In this document: piece by piece, positions 12,332-25,607 of the stretch | Position numbering within the stretch: position 1 is the stretch's first letter | Layout of the letters: each line of letters starts with the position of its first letter | Assembly (NCBI GenBank): GCA_037976565.1 | Contig: CP137679.1 | Coordinates: 11,166,651 to 11,230,650 of the forward strand | Direction of reading: 5' to 3' | Origin: Mesocentrotus franciscanus | Taxonomy: Eukaryota > Echinodermata > Echinoidea > Camarodonta > Strongylocentrotidae | DNA: 64,000 nt | The notes under the pieces: model-generated | What the model saw: the letters and a program-made list of their open reading frames with translations, nothing else | What the model was told of the DNA's origin: nothing | Database searches by the model: none | Made by a program: the position numbers and the translations under genes

Positions 12332-13892
12332 AAGATGCAATTGTTTATGCTCAAACATTTACATTTAAGATGGTGTTTGTTATATGTGAAAAGAAAATGA
12401 TTGAATATTAAAGGTAATACAAAGTTTTGGTATGGGGTCATGAATTTGGTTCAAATGAACATATTGGAAGCACATGCGATCTTACAATATTCAGTGATCA
12501 TTGTCGCGGTTGAAATCGAGTCTAAAGTGATGACATTGTAAATAATAAACTCTTTATGTTGTATAGCTCTTAAGACTGATATTACGTTAGCTTAAACAAT
12601 GTTTCTTGACTACAATCAACCAATTTGCCATTCCCGTTTGAAATTATATATCAGAACTGCATATTCTGAGATTTTCATGGTCGCAGCTACATGTACCATG
12701 GAATGGCCTTAGGCGCTATTTGAAGAGCACCGGTAAATTTTGATATTCAATTTCTGGAAAGCAGAAGTGTTTTAGGGGCTAAATAGTGCTTATAATACCT
12801 CCACAGGGGCATCCAAAAACATTGTATATCAAAAATTTAAAGAATTACTATTCATCCAATTTTCAAAATTTCCCAAAACTTTGCATTACCTTTAAGTGAC
12901 TCATACAGCATGTCTTAACTCTTCACGATTAGATGCATTGTTATAACATTTTAGTGGGACGCGGATAGGTAATACCTGACCAAATATATGCAGGCATACT
13001 TGGAAAAATGTTCAAAACCAATATTTTTTATCACAAAAAAATAGAAATTCAAAAGATCGTTAGGGAACAGTAAAAGAACTTAAAAACTTTGAAATTCCCA
13101 TCGCATTCTATTTTATCTGTCTTAATATCCTCGTTGACTCTCTTTTATTCTTTTGAATAAAATATATTGAAAATAAAAGAGGGGAAATGGGGGCAATTTC
13201 TTCATGCTGAATATTGGCCTCTCACTTTATTTTACTCACCAACGATCAGAAGGTTCAGAAAGCAAAATTTGCACATTTCTCTTGAAAGCTAGGAGGGTGC
13301 TAAATTCTGTAAAAAAAGTATAGGACTTCATATCATTCTGGCACACAATGAACATTGTGTACTGTCAGTTATTAGTTATATTATTCAACATCATTGTATT
13401 GATATACCATCTTGGTCAACGACTTTGGAAGTTGTCAACCCAGTTCTTGATACTTGGTACCTTGCCAACTCTCTGGCGTACAGGAGCTACCAGAGTCAGC
13501 AGCGGTGTTTGTAAGGGGGTCAGCGATCACCCCATGCTGGAGATCTCTTTGCTACTCCGTCAGGAGTGTTAATTTGATTCAAGTAAGACCTCATAGGGTT
13601 CTGCTAGGAACACAATTCCATCAGGAACAATGGATCTTTCTTTTAAAGGTACAATTTAAAGTCTTTAGGGCATTCACATCGTATTCTCCAAAGTGTTTAA
13701 ATAATAATAATAATAATAATAGTGGGTTTAATAGAGGTTGCAATATAATGAGGCAATTTCTTATAGTGAACTTCTATACAGATATATCATTGTATTATAG
13801 GCCTTCAAACATGTTGCACAATCTAGGTGGAGAGGGAGGGTGCAAGGGATTCTCCATTTCTCTAAATAACCTCACCTGAAGAGAGAACTCTT

Positions 13893-14191
13893 AGAGGGGC
13901 AGTCCACCCGATATTAAGTTGGTTTTAATAGAAGCAGAAGAATGAGAGAAACGGGTCAGTGAAAGTTTGAGCCAAATCCGATTCAAAATAAGAAAGTTAT
14001 GAATTTTTCAAGTTGCGATCAATCAAATATAAATTGGCAACATTGTCCTCTCCAATTTGCTCTGTACATAAAATTCCATAAACTTTCATTTTCTTTGTTA
14101 TTGATGACATAATAGTTTTTTTCTCCATACAGGGGTTGTATATAAATTGCTTCTATTAAAACCAACTTATTATCAGGGTGGACTTCCCTCT
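13893..14191. mobile_element. Palindromic MITE, 'TTGGTTTTAATAGAAGCAG' family (copy B)
   Basis: Counterpart of 1857-2155 with the same inverted ends. Confidence 0.75.
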
Positions 14192-14253
14192 AACCACCTA
14201 ATGACCTCAGAGTTATGGTAAAATTTTTATTTGTTTTGGTACTTATGGGTGAG

Positions 14254-14712
14254 TTAGACCCGTTCTCACTCACTTTGAAAGTGGTCTTAGTTAGACCGCT
14301 CCAGAGGAACGGGTCTTGAGGAACGGTTTGCGAGGTTCACACTCCGAGCTGTTTTTATGGCTCAAACCGCTCCACGAGTCAAAGTGGTCTTGTTGCTATG
14401 GCAGCTCAGGTCAGCGGGTAATTTTTTTCGCGTGGAATACTAAGCGTATATACCGTAATACATGTTTCGCGTGGACGTCACTAGCTCACTTCCGTTCAAA
14501 GTGCGCTTCCGTTCACACTTGCACGTTAGAGCGCTCCAAACCGCTCTTAATAAGACCCGTTCCTCAAGACCACCTCCCGAGGTGGTCTTCTGGAGCCGTC
14601 CAGAAGTCCACTTCCTGGACCACTTTGACCGTTCTCACTCACCTAAGAACCGCTCCTGAGGAACGGGTCTTAGTTAGACTGCTCCAACGAAGTGAATGAG
14701 AACGGGGTCTAA
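14254..14712. mobile_element. GC-rich fold-back element (copy B)
   Basis: Counterpart of 2217-2679. It is missing two bases of an alternating CG run present in copy A. Confidence 0.65.
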
Positions 14713-15473
14713 GTTTAATGCCTTGTTTTGGTGATGGGATTGTAGTTTCTAGTACTGTAGGCCTGCAAAAGGGAACCCCACTTGTGAGGGGGGGAGGCAG
14801 GCCCCAATTTCTCTGAAAAAAACACCATCTAGGGAGAAAACCCTTAACCAAATATGACCTCACAAAGGTTCTGTTAAAAATATTTGCATTTCCTTTTAGG
14901 TGAGTAGGCTACTGACTGTTATTGAGATTATATTAGATGGATGGATGTATTTTCATTTATGAAGTTATATAGGCTTACAAAAGGGATTAAGGGAGAGCAG
15001 GAGACTCATTTTCTCTGAAAATATTGTCACTTGGAGAGATAACCCTTAAACAGTTTATGACCTCCAAAAGTTTCTGTTCAAAATATTTGTATTTACTTTA
15101 AGGTGAGTACTAGGCTAATGACTCGTTGAGGTGATGGGGTCATGCCGTTATAGAGCGCAAAGATCACTTGCTTGTTTTCTTCCATGCAGTGTTGCCACTT
15201 AGAGGTGGGGAGGGGGGAGGGGTATGGAGTGTACTGGTGAGGTGTTTACATCCTAGCACAAACAGAGTCACTAATTCAATTTGGTGAGGTTAGGAATGAA
15301 GAATGATATAAGGTCATAGGCTTGTTGATTCTTAGTCAAGGATGATGACAAAAGAAAAGTTTGTTGATTTCGTCATAATTTCATGAGATCATAAGTACAG
15401 TTAAACAGTAGGTGGTTGATTGCTAATAATCACTATAAAGGGGCCCTGTATTTGTGCCCCTTCCTCTCAAGGA

Positions 15474-15686
15474 GGTGCTATGGCTCAGTGGTAGAGCAGT
15501 GGTCTTGTAACCGGGAGGTCCCTGGTTCAAAGCCGAGTCGATACTAGTGCCCTTTGGTATAAAGGTATTAATCCTCATTACCAAGTCCCTGGGAGAGAAC
15601 TGTAAGCCCCCTGGTTGCTTACTTACAAGCATACACATTTTTTCATAGCAGTCAGGTAAAACAAACAAACAAACAAACAAATAAAT
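15474..15686 (+). mobile_element. tRNA-derived SINE (copy B)
   Basis: Counterpart of 3438-3649. Just after the B box, copy B has two extra bases. Confidence 0.7.
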
Positions 15687-16507
15687 GGATGCAATTGATT
15701 TGATATTTACATGTAGCATCGACAACTAAATTCATATTGAAAGGAAAGTGTGATAATAATGAGGAGAAGCAACAGGGTCTTTGATTTTTGGAGAGGAAGA
15801 TTTTTTTTTTTTTTTAATAATAATAAAAAACCTTGTTTTTATCTGCTGGGCTCATTTGAAAAGAATCGTTGGAGTTTCCCTAAATTTGTAATTCTCGTCC
15901 AAGTTGATAGGTCAGCTGCACTTTTGATTTGGTTCTTGGAAGTGCTGTGATTGTGGTTTGTGATCTGGTATTGTTCAGGTTAAGCTAAAGACCTTGCTGG
16001 GTTTCCAGAGGAAGCTAAATGACTTTATCTGTAAGAGAATATCATGTTTCGATTGATTTGTCTTCCTTCTGCTTGTGTCTGGCCAGGAAGGCATCATTTT
16101 TAATTGATTTAAGTCGGAAACCCAGGGCACTTTAATACTTTGCACAGTCCTTGACTGTGGAGTACACAACTGACAAAATGTATAATTCAAAATGGCAGAA
16201 ATAAAGAATAACATTTTCGATGTAGATAGGTTGTTTTAAGAGAATGCAAACCATTTTGATGTATGCTCCTTATACCAAAAATTGGATTTCAATGAACCAA
16301 AGGTTTGTCTGAGGCATGTCGGACATTGTAGCAACACCTGATGCTTGCAAGTTGGATTTCATCCATAGAAGTGCTATTGGATGATTAGTTACAGAGAGTT
16401 TGGAGAAGGAATATCTTCAAAATTAGTCATTACTTAAGGAAAGCTTCTTGCTTTTTTTTTCTTCACCCCCCCTCTCTCTCTCTCTCTGTCTTCCTTCTCT
16501 ATAATGA

Positions 16508-16763
16508 AAATGGAAAATAATAATGATAATGGTGGCTTCTTGTATGGCACTCATGTCCTTCATGCAGTGATGTCTCAGGTGTTTCAACGTTATACCCCAG
16601 TCATAGCAAATATGTGGTGCTCTAGCAAATGAGGTACATATTAACTCCTGGGTGGAGAGTGGCAGTGTGGATTAAATGTCTTGCCAAAGGGACATGTTGG
16701 GCTGGGATTTGAACCCTCAACCCTTTGATTGAGAGTCGAGCTGATAATGAACCACTATACCAC

Positions 16764-16769
<6 letters not shown>
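16508..16769 (-). mobile_element. tRNA-derived SINE, minus strand (copy B)
   Basis: Counterpart of 4468-4735. Confidence 0.7.
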
Positions 16770-16854
<85 letters not shown>

Positions 16855-16876
16855 GTCTCTCTCTCTCTCTCTCTCT
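16767..16876. repeat. (CT)n microsatellite (copy B)
   Basis: Counterpart of 4735-4853, shorter. Confidence 0.95.
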
Positions 16877-17621
16877 ACCTCTTTATAACTATATTATTCA
16901 TGTACTTTCATATTGTGAAGGTGGGAAAAACTCCACATGTGGTTTCCTGTCTGATTGTGTTTTAATAGAAAAACAAAATCATCATGTTAACCATATTTGG
17001 TAAATTCACAAATGTGAGGTCGTGTTCCTTTTGAGGTCGTGTTTCTCACCTTTCACCTTTAACCCATCGCACGATCTCAACATTCAAAATCGAACAATAG
17101 GAAACATACTATATGATCACATGATAATTGAAAACAGCTGATGGAAGCTTGCATGTTTTCCACATTTGTTCATGGTTTTAGAGGAGAAGTCCCACCGGAT
17201 CTCAACTTATTTTAGATGAAAGTAGCAGATCAGGACATTATTTTTAATCTACTGACTAATATTGAGAAGTTATGGGCTTTGAAATCATGAATATATGATA
17301 CAAGATACAATGATACAAATTGGCAACTCTGCAGTCTGTATGCATGTATGAATATCTTCTTTATTTTCCTTTTTTATTGTTACACAAAATTTTATGAGTT
17401 TCCATCCCCGCCCTACAAACAAAATATTTCTCATCTCACCCTGGTATAAGTCACCAAATGAGATCTGCAAGATAGCTTTGATGGTTCAGTTTAACTGTTT
17501 ATTGCTTTAAATGTTGCCCAACGCTTCAGGATGTTGGTGACCTCAGAAGCAAACCCCAACATCCCCAAACATGCACTGTAGTGTTTGATTTAAACAATGG
17601 AATGGCCATCAACTTGGATAC

Positions 17622-17810
17622 TCCCCCTCTCTCTCTCTCTCCCTATTTCTCTCTCCCTCCCCCTCTCTCTCTCTCCCTATTTCTCTCTCCCTCCCCTCTC
17701 TCTCTCTCCTATTTCTCTCTCTCCCCCCTCTCTCTCTCTCTCTTTCTCTTTTCTCTTTCCTCTCCCTTTCCTCTTCTCTCTCCCTCTCTCCCTCTCTTTT
17801 TTCTCTCTTG
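17622..17810. repeat. CT-rich low-complexity tract (copy B)
   Basis: Counterpart of 5598-5800 with different run lengths. Confidence 0.95.
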
Positions 17811-17846
17811 ATCTTCCCTTCTCTCTCCCTCACTTGCCTTTTCTAC

Positions 17847-18311
17847 CTGTCTGTCTGTCTATTTATCTATCTCTCTACCTCCATATCTATCTGTCTAGTT
17901 ATCTATCTAGTTATCTATCTCTCTACCTCTATATCTATCTGTCTAGTTATCTATCTAGTTATCCATCTCTCTACCTCTATATCTATCTGTCTAGTTATCT
18001 ATCTAGTTATCTATCTCTCTACCTCTATATCTATCCGTCTAGTTATCTATCTAGTTATCTATCTCTCTACCTCTATATATATCTGTCTAGTTATCTATCT
18101 AGTTATCCATCTCTCTACCTCTATATCTATCCGTCTAGTTATCTATCTAGTTATCTATCTCTCTACCTCTATATCTATCTGTCTAGTTATCTATCTAGTT
18201 ATCCATCTCTCTACCTATATATCTATCCGTCTAGTTATCTATCTAGTTATCTATCTCTCTACCTCTATATATATCTGTCTAGTTATCTATCTAGTTATCT
18301 ATCTGTCTAGT

Positions 18312-18344
<33 letters not shown>
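17847..18344. repeat. 48-bp minisatellite, about nine units (copy B)
   Basis: Counterpart of 5818-6315, with the same number and order of variant units. Identical unit order in such an unstable array argues that the two copies are very recent or are the same locus. Confidence 0.9.
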
Positions 18345-18345
<1 letters not shown>

Positions 18346-18824
18346 CAGTCATTTACCTCATTTACCTCATTACATCCTTTTTCTCTCTCGATCCCAGTCA
18401 CTCTATTTGTTATTTGAAATCCAGCTACTACTGGATCTCTCTGGTTCTGTATTCCATAACGATCCGAAAATGACAAGAACTTTGATCTGTTTGTTGATCG
18501 TATTTGTAACGTTCCATAAGTCTATTGTTTTGTCATTTTTTCACTTTCCATACAAAGTATGAAAGAAACATGTAATACATATAGCCGTACCATAATGCTA
18601 TGACTTTCTAATTCCTTAAAAAACAATCATCTCTGATTCTCTGTTCATATCCTTATCATTCAATGTGTTTACCGGTAATAGAATCCATTCAAATTTCTGT
18701 TTTAATGTGGAAACAGCTTTGAAAGGTGGCTGTTGAATTGACCATCAATGTATTTTGCTTCTTCAAATTTCATGCTACTCGCATTATTCCACGAAACAGT
18801 CATATAACTAAATACATTTGCTTT

Positions 18825-19208
18825 TTAAAGATAAAGACCAGTTCTGGTCATGCGATTGCATTGTGAAAGAAACGTTGTGGAATCGATCAGAAAAGGTTGA
18901 TCATAGTATTGGTGTGTATTGCAAGGTTCTGGAATCATCAAAATGATAAGAAATTTGGCCCAGTCTTGGTAAAGTTGCAAGCACTGTAGACAGAAAGATG
19001 TATATGGGACTACGCGACCACGTGTGCGATATCTATTTGGTCCCAATAGATATAATAATTTACCAAATATATCGATTAGTAGGCGGTTTCCCGGCAAAAT
19101 TTGTATCATCACGTATTAGTCAAAACATATTCTTTCACATGTTTGGTAATGAGAGCTTCCATTTCATTTTTTGAGAGGGGCGTTTCCAAAACTGGCCTTT
19201 ACCTTTAA
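18825..19208. mobile_element. MITE with TTAA ends, family 1 (copy B)
   Basis: Counterpart of 6797-7178. Confidence 0.8.
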
Positions 19209-19467
19209 CCACAAGAATGGATACTAGTGCATGTCTTTGTACACTTCTGCACAAGCAAATAACTTCTAGTTGATAAGTGATTAATGACAGAATATGTACA
19301 TGTACCAGCAAAATAAGAAAGGGGTTATCTCTTGACTGAAACATTTGTATTTTTATTTTATTTTGTCTATTTTATATTGGATATGCTTAATTCAAACACT
19401 TTCATTTCATTTCTAATTGAAATCCTTAATAATACCTTCTAAGTCAGGTGTTGTCAGGGCTGTTACA

Positions 19468-19966
19468 GGAGAAGTCTACCCTGATATGTAGTCGATTTTA
19501 ATAGAAGCAGAAAATGAAAAAAACAGATCAGTGAAAGTTTGAGTAAAATCTGATGAAGTCGCAATGAATCAGACAGAAATTGGCAACTCTGTGACGTATC
19601 TTGCGAGCTCTTCTCCAATTTGCTCTATACAGAAAATGTCATAAACTTTCATTTTCTTAGTTATTGATGATGGAATAGATTTGTTTCTTATCGTGTTTGA
19701 ATAAAAACATATTTGCACTATAATTATATCTAGGGTGAATGTATGGTTGAAAATTTTCTTAGGGAGAATATACATTTTTGAAGTTTTTGAGTACAGGGCA
19801 AATGCGAGGGGAGCTTGCAAGATACGTGTGTTTGATTGATCGTACCTTCAAAAATTCATAACTTTCTTATTTTCAATCGGTTTTTGCTCAAATTTTCACT
19901 GACCCGTTTCTCACATTTTTCTGCTTCTATTAAAACCAACTTAATATCAGGGCAGACTTCCCCTTT
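19468..19966. mobile_element. Longer member of the 'TTTTAATAGAAGCAG' MITE family (copy B)
   Basis: Counterpart of 7430-7928 with the same inverted ends. Confidence 0.65.
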
Positions 19967-20190
19967 AAGGCATATTGTAACCAGGCTTATTCATGCACAA
20001 CTCTTCAGTATCCATTTTTGTTGTCATTAATTTTCAGCAAGAACATGTATGTACTTTGCACAGATTGCGTGACATATGCGACATGTCGGCACTCATCAAG
20101 ATTTTTTGAAAGCAACCAGTCTGGCCGCCAGACGACATCATTCTATTAATGCATAATATCACATTGGTTTGTTCTCTTTCTTTTCTTCAG

Positions 20191-20460
20191 GTGGCTGTCT
20201 TTAAGAAGCGAGAGAGGCTACGGTCGGGGGAGAAAGCTATTGACATCGACCGCACCACCGAGGACGATCCCGAGCTTATTCAGCGAGAGCAAAGAGTCCT
20301 GGAGGACGAAGCCAACCACGAGGAGGTGATGGGTATCGACATCTCCATCATCGAATCGGACAATGATGAGGACATCATCGCTGAGATCTCCGACGAGGAG
20401 GTCCTACCGAAGGACGAGAACCCTCATTCGCCTCTAGAAAGAAAAGAAAGTACTGTATGA
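20191..20460 (+). CDS. Last coding exon of an unidentified gene; acidic tail with PDZ-ligand-like C-terminus
   Basis: The exon follows a strong acceptor (pyrimidine tract then cag at 20188-20190) and stays open for 89 codons to TGA at 20458-20460. The peptide starts VAVFKKRERLRSGEK, is basic at first, then strongly acidic (ESDNDEDII, EISDEE), and ends -ESTV. Ser at -2 and Val at 0 match the class I PDZ ligand pattern. No enzymatic domain is visible. A cytoplasmic tail of a membrane protein would fit such a sequence, but that is inference and I do not recognise the family. GC content and codon use are higher than in the flanking DNA, supporting real coding sequence. Upstream exons are not visible and should lie left of the window. 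Confidence 0.75.
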   Translation: MAVFKKRERLRSGEKAIDIDRTTEDDPELIQREQRVLEDEANHEEVMGIDISIIESDNDEDIIAEISDEEVLPKDENPHSPLERKESTV

Positions 20461-23400
20461 TCATGGTTGATGATAGCGATGCTTCAGCAGGCTCCCGCAG
20501 TCTTTACTGTAGATGAACAATGAGAGATGTACCTGGTGATTGAAGGCATCGGAAAGTTCTTGCCCTGATTCTGTTTTAAGCGAGAGATCTCTGAATGAGA
20601 AGATATTTAGGATGCCATGTGGCACTGCTGAAAGACATCATGCATGGATTCGTAGATCAGATTTTTGTGACATCTTCTCAAATGAAATCATGCATGTTAT
20701 TGTAGCCAAAGAGGTTTCCTAGAGGGCATCAGGACGTGACACCGCTGAAAAGATATCATTCAAAGATTCATTCGATCACAGAGAAGGTTTGACAACATTT
20801 TTTCAAGAAAAATTATGCATGCATTTGAGCCCACAACTATGGAGTTAACGACTAAGACTTCAAAGATGGAACCGTCGGGTGATGAAAGACACCGCTAGAG
20901 ACAATTCCTCCTGGAGAAAGCGCCCTCTTTAGCCTCCAAACTTACAGCATCCATTGTGTTTCTGCTCGTTCTCTAAACGAGGGAGAAGGCAAAGTATGTC
21001 TGAATCCCTTTGGGTAGAGCTATTCTATCACGCCGAAATCTATGTGCGAATTACGCAAGGCTCTTTTGTGCCCTCTATGACCATGCATGTCACCTGCGGA
21101 GAGCTAGAAGGACACCAAGATGTGATTCAACGGCCCTTCTGGCTCTCAACAGAGGATGTGTAGTGACAAGTAGTCAATCCCATGGCTTTTATGCAGGGAA
21201 TTCCTAATAGTTTAGTGTATTATGAATTCTGATAATGCTCTTATGCCAGGCACATACAAAAATTATATTTATAAAAATCATATAAAATTGATAATAAATG
21301 TGATTTAAAATGTATTGGATTTAATATGTATTAGGATTCATAAGGAGTAAGACTTATTTTACAATTTTTAAACAATATGATTTTTATTTTTAAACAAGTA
21401 GGAACAATTAGAGGTAGATGAAAATAACTGATTAATGTACATTACTTGTATTGGGTTAGACAGATAGAATGGGAAATAAAAGCCAAATTAAGCCTTAACA
21501 AAGACTATGCATGAATTAAAGATGTGTATATGACACTAAGTTATATTTCTTAAGGTGTTTATATGCACCAAGCACCATAGTTATCAGCACATTTGAGACT
21601 GTTTAAGTACATGGTGTACACTATACATTTTATAATCCAAGTGATGGGTTTATGCTCTGCATTAACTTCTGGGGGGTGTCTCACAAAGACTAAGATCGAC
21701 TTTAAGTTGGACTTAAGTATAACAGGCCGTTCGTGCCATTGTTTGCTATCATTATTTACTGGCATTGGTCTCTCAAGGGATGTACAAATCATGGTAAAAA
21801 ATCTACAAAACTTACATTTTTGATAATTCATTATTGAAGGAAAAAATATTATCTAAAGATTATAATTTAGAGACCAATTGGGATAGCAACCAATGGCATG
21901 AACGGCCTGTTATACTTAAGTCCAACTTAAAGTCGATCTTAGCCTTTGTGAAACACCCCCCTGGTGTAAACACTGAATTTTCATCATGGGCAGTACATAT
22001 AACAGTGACAATGCACGTCGTGTCAGAAAACTGCATTTCAAACACAGCTGAATTAGGTATGGAGACAAACATGTATACATTGCCACAAACAGTTCCAGGA
22101 TATATGCACTGAAAAGCAACATCATTTCCACCTTATATTTCAAATAGAACTTACATGTACAATGTATGTTCTATTGTTCTGATTATGTAAGAGGTTATTT
22201 AAACTTGAGAGGCTCTTTTTTTCAAATAGCGACGCCCTTGTGTGTTATTTTTCTACAAATATCGGTTGTCTGGAAATGCTTTAGCGCCGTTCAAAGCACA
22301 AATGTCCATTTTGGATTAAGCACATTTTGATCTCTTTAAGTGCAACAATGTAATATACATCGCCATGGGAATTCATTTACATATTTGTAGTAGCAGTAGT
22401 ATTAGGATTGATATGTATTCTCATTAAACATGGGGTAACTGAAAATGGGCTTCTGCCTGTCTTCTTTCGATCGTGAGTCACTTGTTTTAGATTGATAGTA
22501 CGAAAATATCCTAATGCACTTGCCAGAAAAATTTATTCCTAGATTTTGCTGAAACAGAAATTCAAATCCCGAATTAGATATTTGATGTTGCAACTGTTTG
22601 GTATTTCCCCTTGCATTCTTTGTTGTTTAGCATGTTGTTTTCATTTTGTTTTGACTATGTCACAGTGTTTTGTCTTTGAAAAGGTATCTATTAGAGCTGC
22701 ATTGTGTCTTTCTTGAGGCTGTATTTTTGCATGTATGTCTGTGAAAAGAATGGTAAACTGAGTTTTTATGATATCAGTGGGAGGATATTTTTCAAACTCA
22801 TGACTGTTTTACTAACATGTCTTCCTTGTTTCTTAATATGAAAATGATCTTAATTTTCCAAGACACCTTTGTATTTCATTTTTTAAAGGAGTTTATCTAC
22901 TGATCAGGTAGAATTTTTTGTAAAGGTGAAATAGAATTTGTGACAAAATGAGAACTTGGATTGAAGTGAAATTTACCTTTATCATTTGTGATTTCTAATT
23001 AACCTGACTAACCGCCATCAATTCAAATTATTAAGGAAACATGAACATGAAGTAAAATTCAGCATATCTCCTTTTAAATAAATTAGGAATCATAGTTGGT
23101 AATGCATAACAGTAAGAAATATGTTTTCATTACTGTAGTCTTGCACTATTTAACCTGTCTTTAAAGGCCACTTATGGAATACATGCATAGATTGTCAACA
23201 GCTGATACAGTGTGTTTCAGACTCTGCTTCATGATACATACCATCATTAACTTGTTATTTGCCATGGATTGACACCGCCACACTAATACATTGTTAGGAG
23301 TCTATTATACATGTAAAATGTGTGTGTGAAAAAAGTCGAACGTGGCAGTCCCTTGTGGCAGTCATTGGTTGACGAAGGCAGGTGAAGGGTTAAAAATGGG

Positions 23401-23878
23401 TTAAATATGGACACTAACAAAAATAGGGAATACCTGTTTTTACACATGTAATTGTTACCCCAGGAATGTTGCCCATGATGAAGTAGTACATGATAAGGGT
23501 GTGCATCATTACTAGAGAAGTAAAACAGTCTCAAAACTCTTCCAATTTCTCCCTTTATCTATATTACTGTCTCTATTCACCCTGCTCTGTTGCAATTCAG
23601 AACACACTTGCACTTTGATTTTTTAAAATAAATTAAGTATGTTTTTCTGCTTTGTGTTGATCGATGAGCATTTTATCAGTAAGTTATATCATTAGTTGTT
23701 GTACAGAGGTGTGCTTTTATTTATTCATCGTTCAGTTTATCCTCTTTTGTTTTATGTGCTTAGTATGGCATTAATGTTTTTTTATGCAATTGCTGTATTA
23801 AAGAAATAATAAAGATCTTTACAGTTTTTATGTGAACTATGTCTATTGACAGACAGGGTTTATATTTTATATTCTCAG
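20461..23878 (+). other. Probable long 3' UTR of the unidentified gene (copy B)
   Basis: There is no further exon after the stop. The first 700 bases have moderate GC, then the sequence becomes AT-rich. An AATAAA occurs at 23808-23813, giving a plausible 3.3-3.4 kb UTR. A palindromic MITE lies at 21673-21960. The equivalent region in copy A is 8419-11831. The UTR end is inferred. Confidence 0.45.
21673..21960. mobile_element. Palindromic MITE family 2 (copy B)
   Basis: Counterpart of 9632-9919, with the same CTGG flanks. Confidence 0.8.
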
Positions 23879-24639
23879 TGGACAATGTGCCAATGTGGTG
23901 TTTATTTTCTCTGTAAATACAACTGCATCCATCGGAATAAACATTTTATATAATGTATAGTGCCGCAGCTTGCATACTTGCAGTCTAATAGTTAAGTGAA
24001 CTCCACTTTTCCTTTTATATTTTGATGATAGATTTTTAAAAGGAACTCATGTGATATTCTTTTAGTACTTTTAAAAATCTGACTATCATTCTCCAAGTAG
24101 TCGTTGTAGGGGAACACCACAAACTGACAAATTTTCTAGATTGAGAATGGATAATCCATGATTATAAATGAAATGTGAGAAATTGAAGATTTCATACCTC
24201 GATTTTTAAATAAGGAATAGATTATATGATATTTACTTCTTTTCCTTGTACTCTGTGTAGTGTCTCAAGAAAAAATATAAAATGTCATTTTAGAAACGTT
24301 TTTAAAGATGTGCAATTAAGAATGGAATTTGAGCTGGAGATCATAATATGCTGGTTTCTGTCGACTTGAGAGAAATAGCAAATACTATTATACAGAATAT
24401 ATTCCATGTGATGGTAGTGGTATATATTTTTAATGACAACGCACACTTGCCATATACCAAAATGTATGAGAGGTTTTGAAGCGAACCTTCAGAAGGAACC
24501 AAAAACATGTAAAAATTATTTGTATTTTTCTTTTTCACTGATGATGTATTTTTCTAATGTGTGAAGAAGCTTGTTCATGAAGGAATTATATTGAGAGAGG
24601 AGTAAGGTTATGGAAGGCATGATGTCGACTAAACGGGGG

Positions 24640-24732
24640 ACCCCCTTCACACCAGAAGGAATAATAGTTTTATGTCTGTATAACAGGTAACCCCCTTCAC
24701 ACCAGAAGGAAGAATAGTTTTATGTCTGTATT
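24640..24732. repeat. Two-unit 50-bp tandem duplication
   Basis: CCCCCTTCACACCAGAAGGA plus AATAGTTTTATGTCTGTAT starts at 24641 and again at 24691 with one mismatch in the shared block. Confidence 0.85.
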
Positions 24733-24847
24733 TGTTGGATAAAACGGCAAATCCTTATTAGAAAAATACACGGTTTATATTAAACGATAAAATATCTAAT
24801 TTCAAACACAGGCACAATTGGTCTGCGTTAAGTTTATAAGTTAACGC

Positions 24848-25269
24848 CCTTCTGGCTCCAAACAGATGAATCGTTATCCCACATTATAAAAATGGGTTCA
24901 AGAATGTAGCCAATGAGAAGCGTCGAAATGGATCACGTGTGCATGCATTAATTTTTAACATATAGTGATAGCAAACGTCAATTTTTTTACTTTATATTCA
25001 TATTGTAGACCCATCTTATAAAACAAATAATACATGTTTTTAGCTCGTGCATTAGTGATATGCACTGCACTTGGTTAAAAGTCACAATGAGACGGACAAT
25101 GAACTCGACAAGTCTCGTTCATTATCCTACTGTGACTTAACCTGCGTGCAGTGCATATACACTAATGCACTCGCAAACATTTATTATTTGTATACTCATG
25201 TTTTGATATAGGGCTTTAATATGACCAGGCAAACTACGTTTGTTTATATCATCTGTTTAGAGCCAGAAG
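24848..25269. mobile_element. MITE with CTTCTGGCTC ends and an inner palindrome
   Basis: Left end TCTGGCTCCAAACAGATGA, right end TCATCTGTTTAGAGCCAGA. A second inverted pair lies inside (25024-25193: GCATTAGTGATATGCACTGC / GCAGTGCATATACACTAATGC). It shares its end sequence with the short hairpin repeats at 25449, 40476, 59115 and 62404. Confidence 0.75.
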
Positions 25270-25448
25270 ACCATAAATATCTGGTAAATGATTTGAGTTT
25301 ATGCTCTTATTGCTGTAAGCAGACAATATTATTTTGTGTTTGTCATGTACACCTAATGAAAGTCAGTTGACTTGAATGATGAGATATGCTAAACTTGATC
25401 TTGATGTTATATGAACACATGTTGACAAAAATATCATTTGGTGGAAGC

Positions 25449-25512
25449 TAGACAGCCAGAGGGCACTAACTCTTTAGAAGGTCATATGAGTTAATGCCCT
25501 TCTGTTTCAGAA
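25449..25512. repeat. Short hairpin repeat (AGAAGGGCATTAACTC family)
   Basis: Inverted arms GCCAGAGGGCACTAACTC and GAGTTAATGCCCTTCTG around an AT-rich loop. Confidence 0.7.
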
Positions 25513-25607
25513 CAGACTGTATTTCAAATCCAGCTAAAGGGGTTTGTTTTCACTTGTTTATAAATACACGAATAGATCAGATATCGCTGGTTACAACCAG
25601 AAGGGTG

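Larger units (their letters stand above)
12332..23878. repeat. Copy B of the 11.5 kb duplicated segment
   Basis: Starts at the base equivalent to 282 of copy A and runs past the point where copy A ends, continuing without a break into the single-copy DNA leading to the MYP gene. It carries the intact version of the terminal coding exon (20191-20460). It is therefore the better copy for annotation. Confidence 0.95.

Noticed and set aside
11716..12441. Open frames of 176-241 codons across the gap
   Set aside because: Almost entirely unknown residues from the 500 N.
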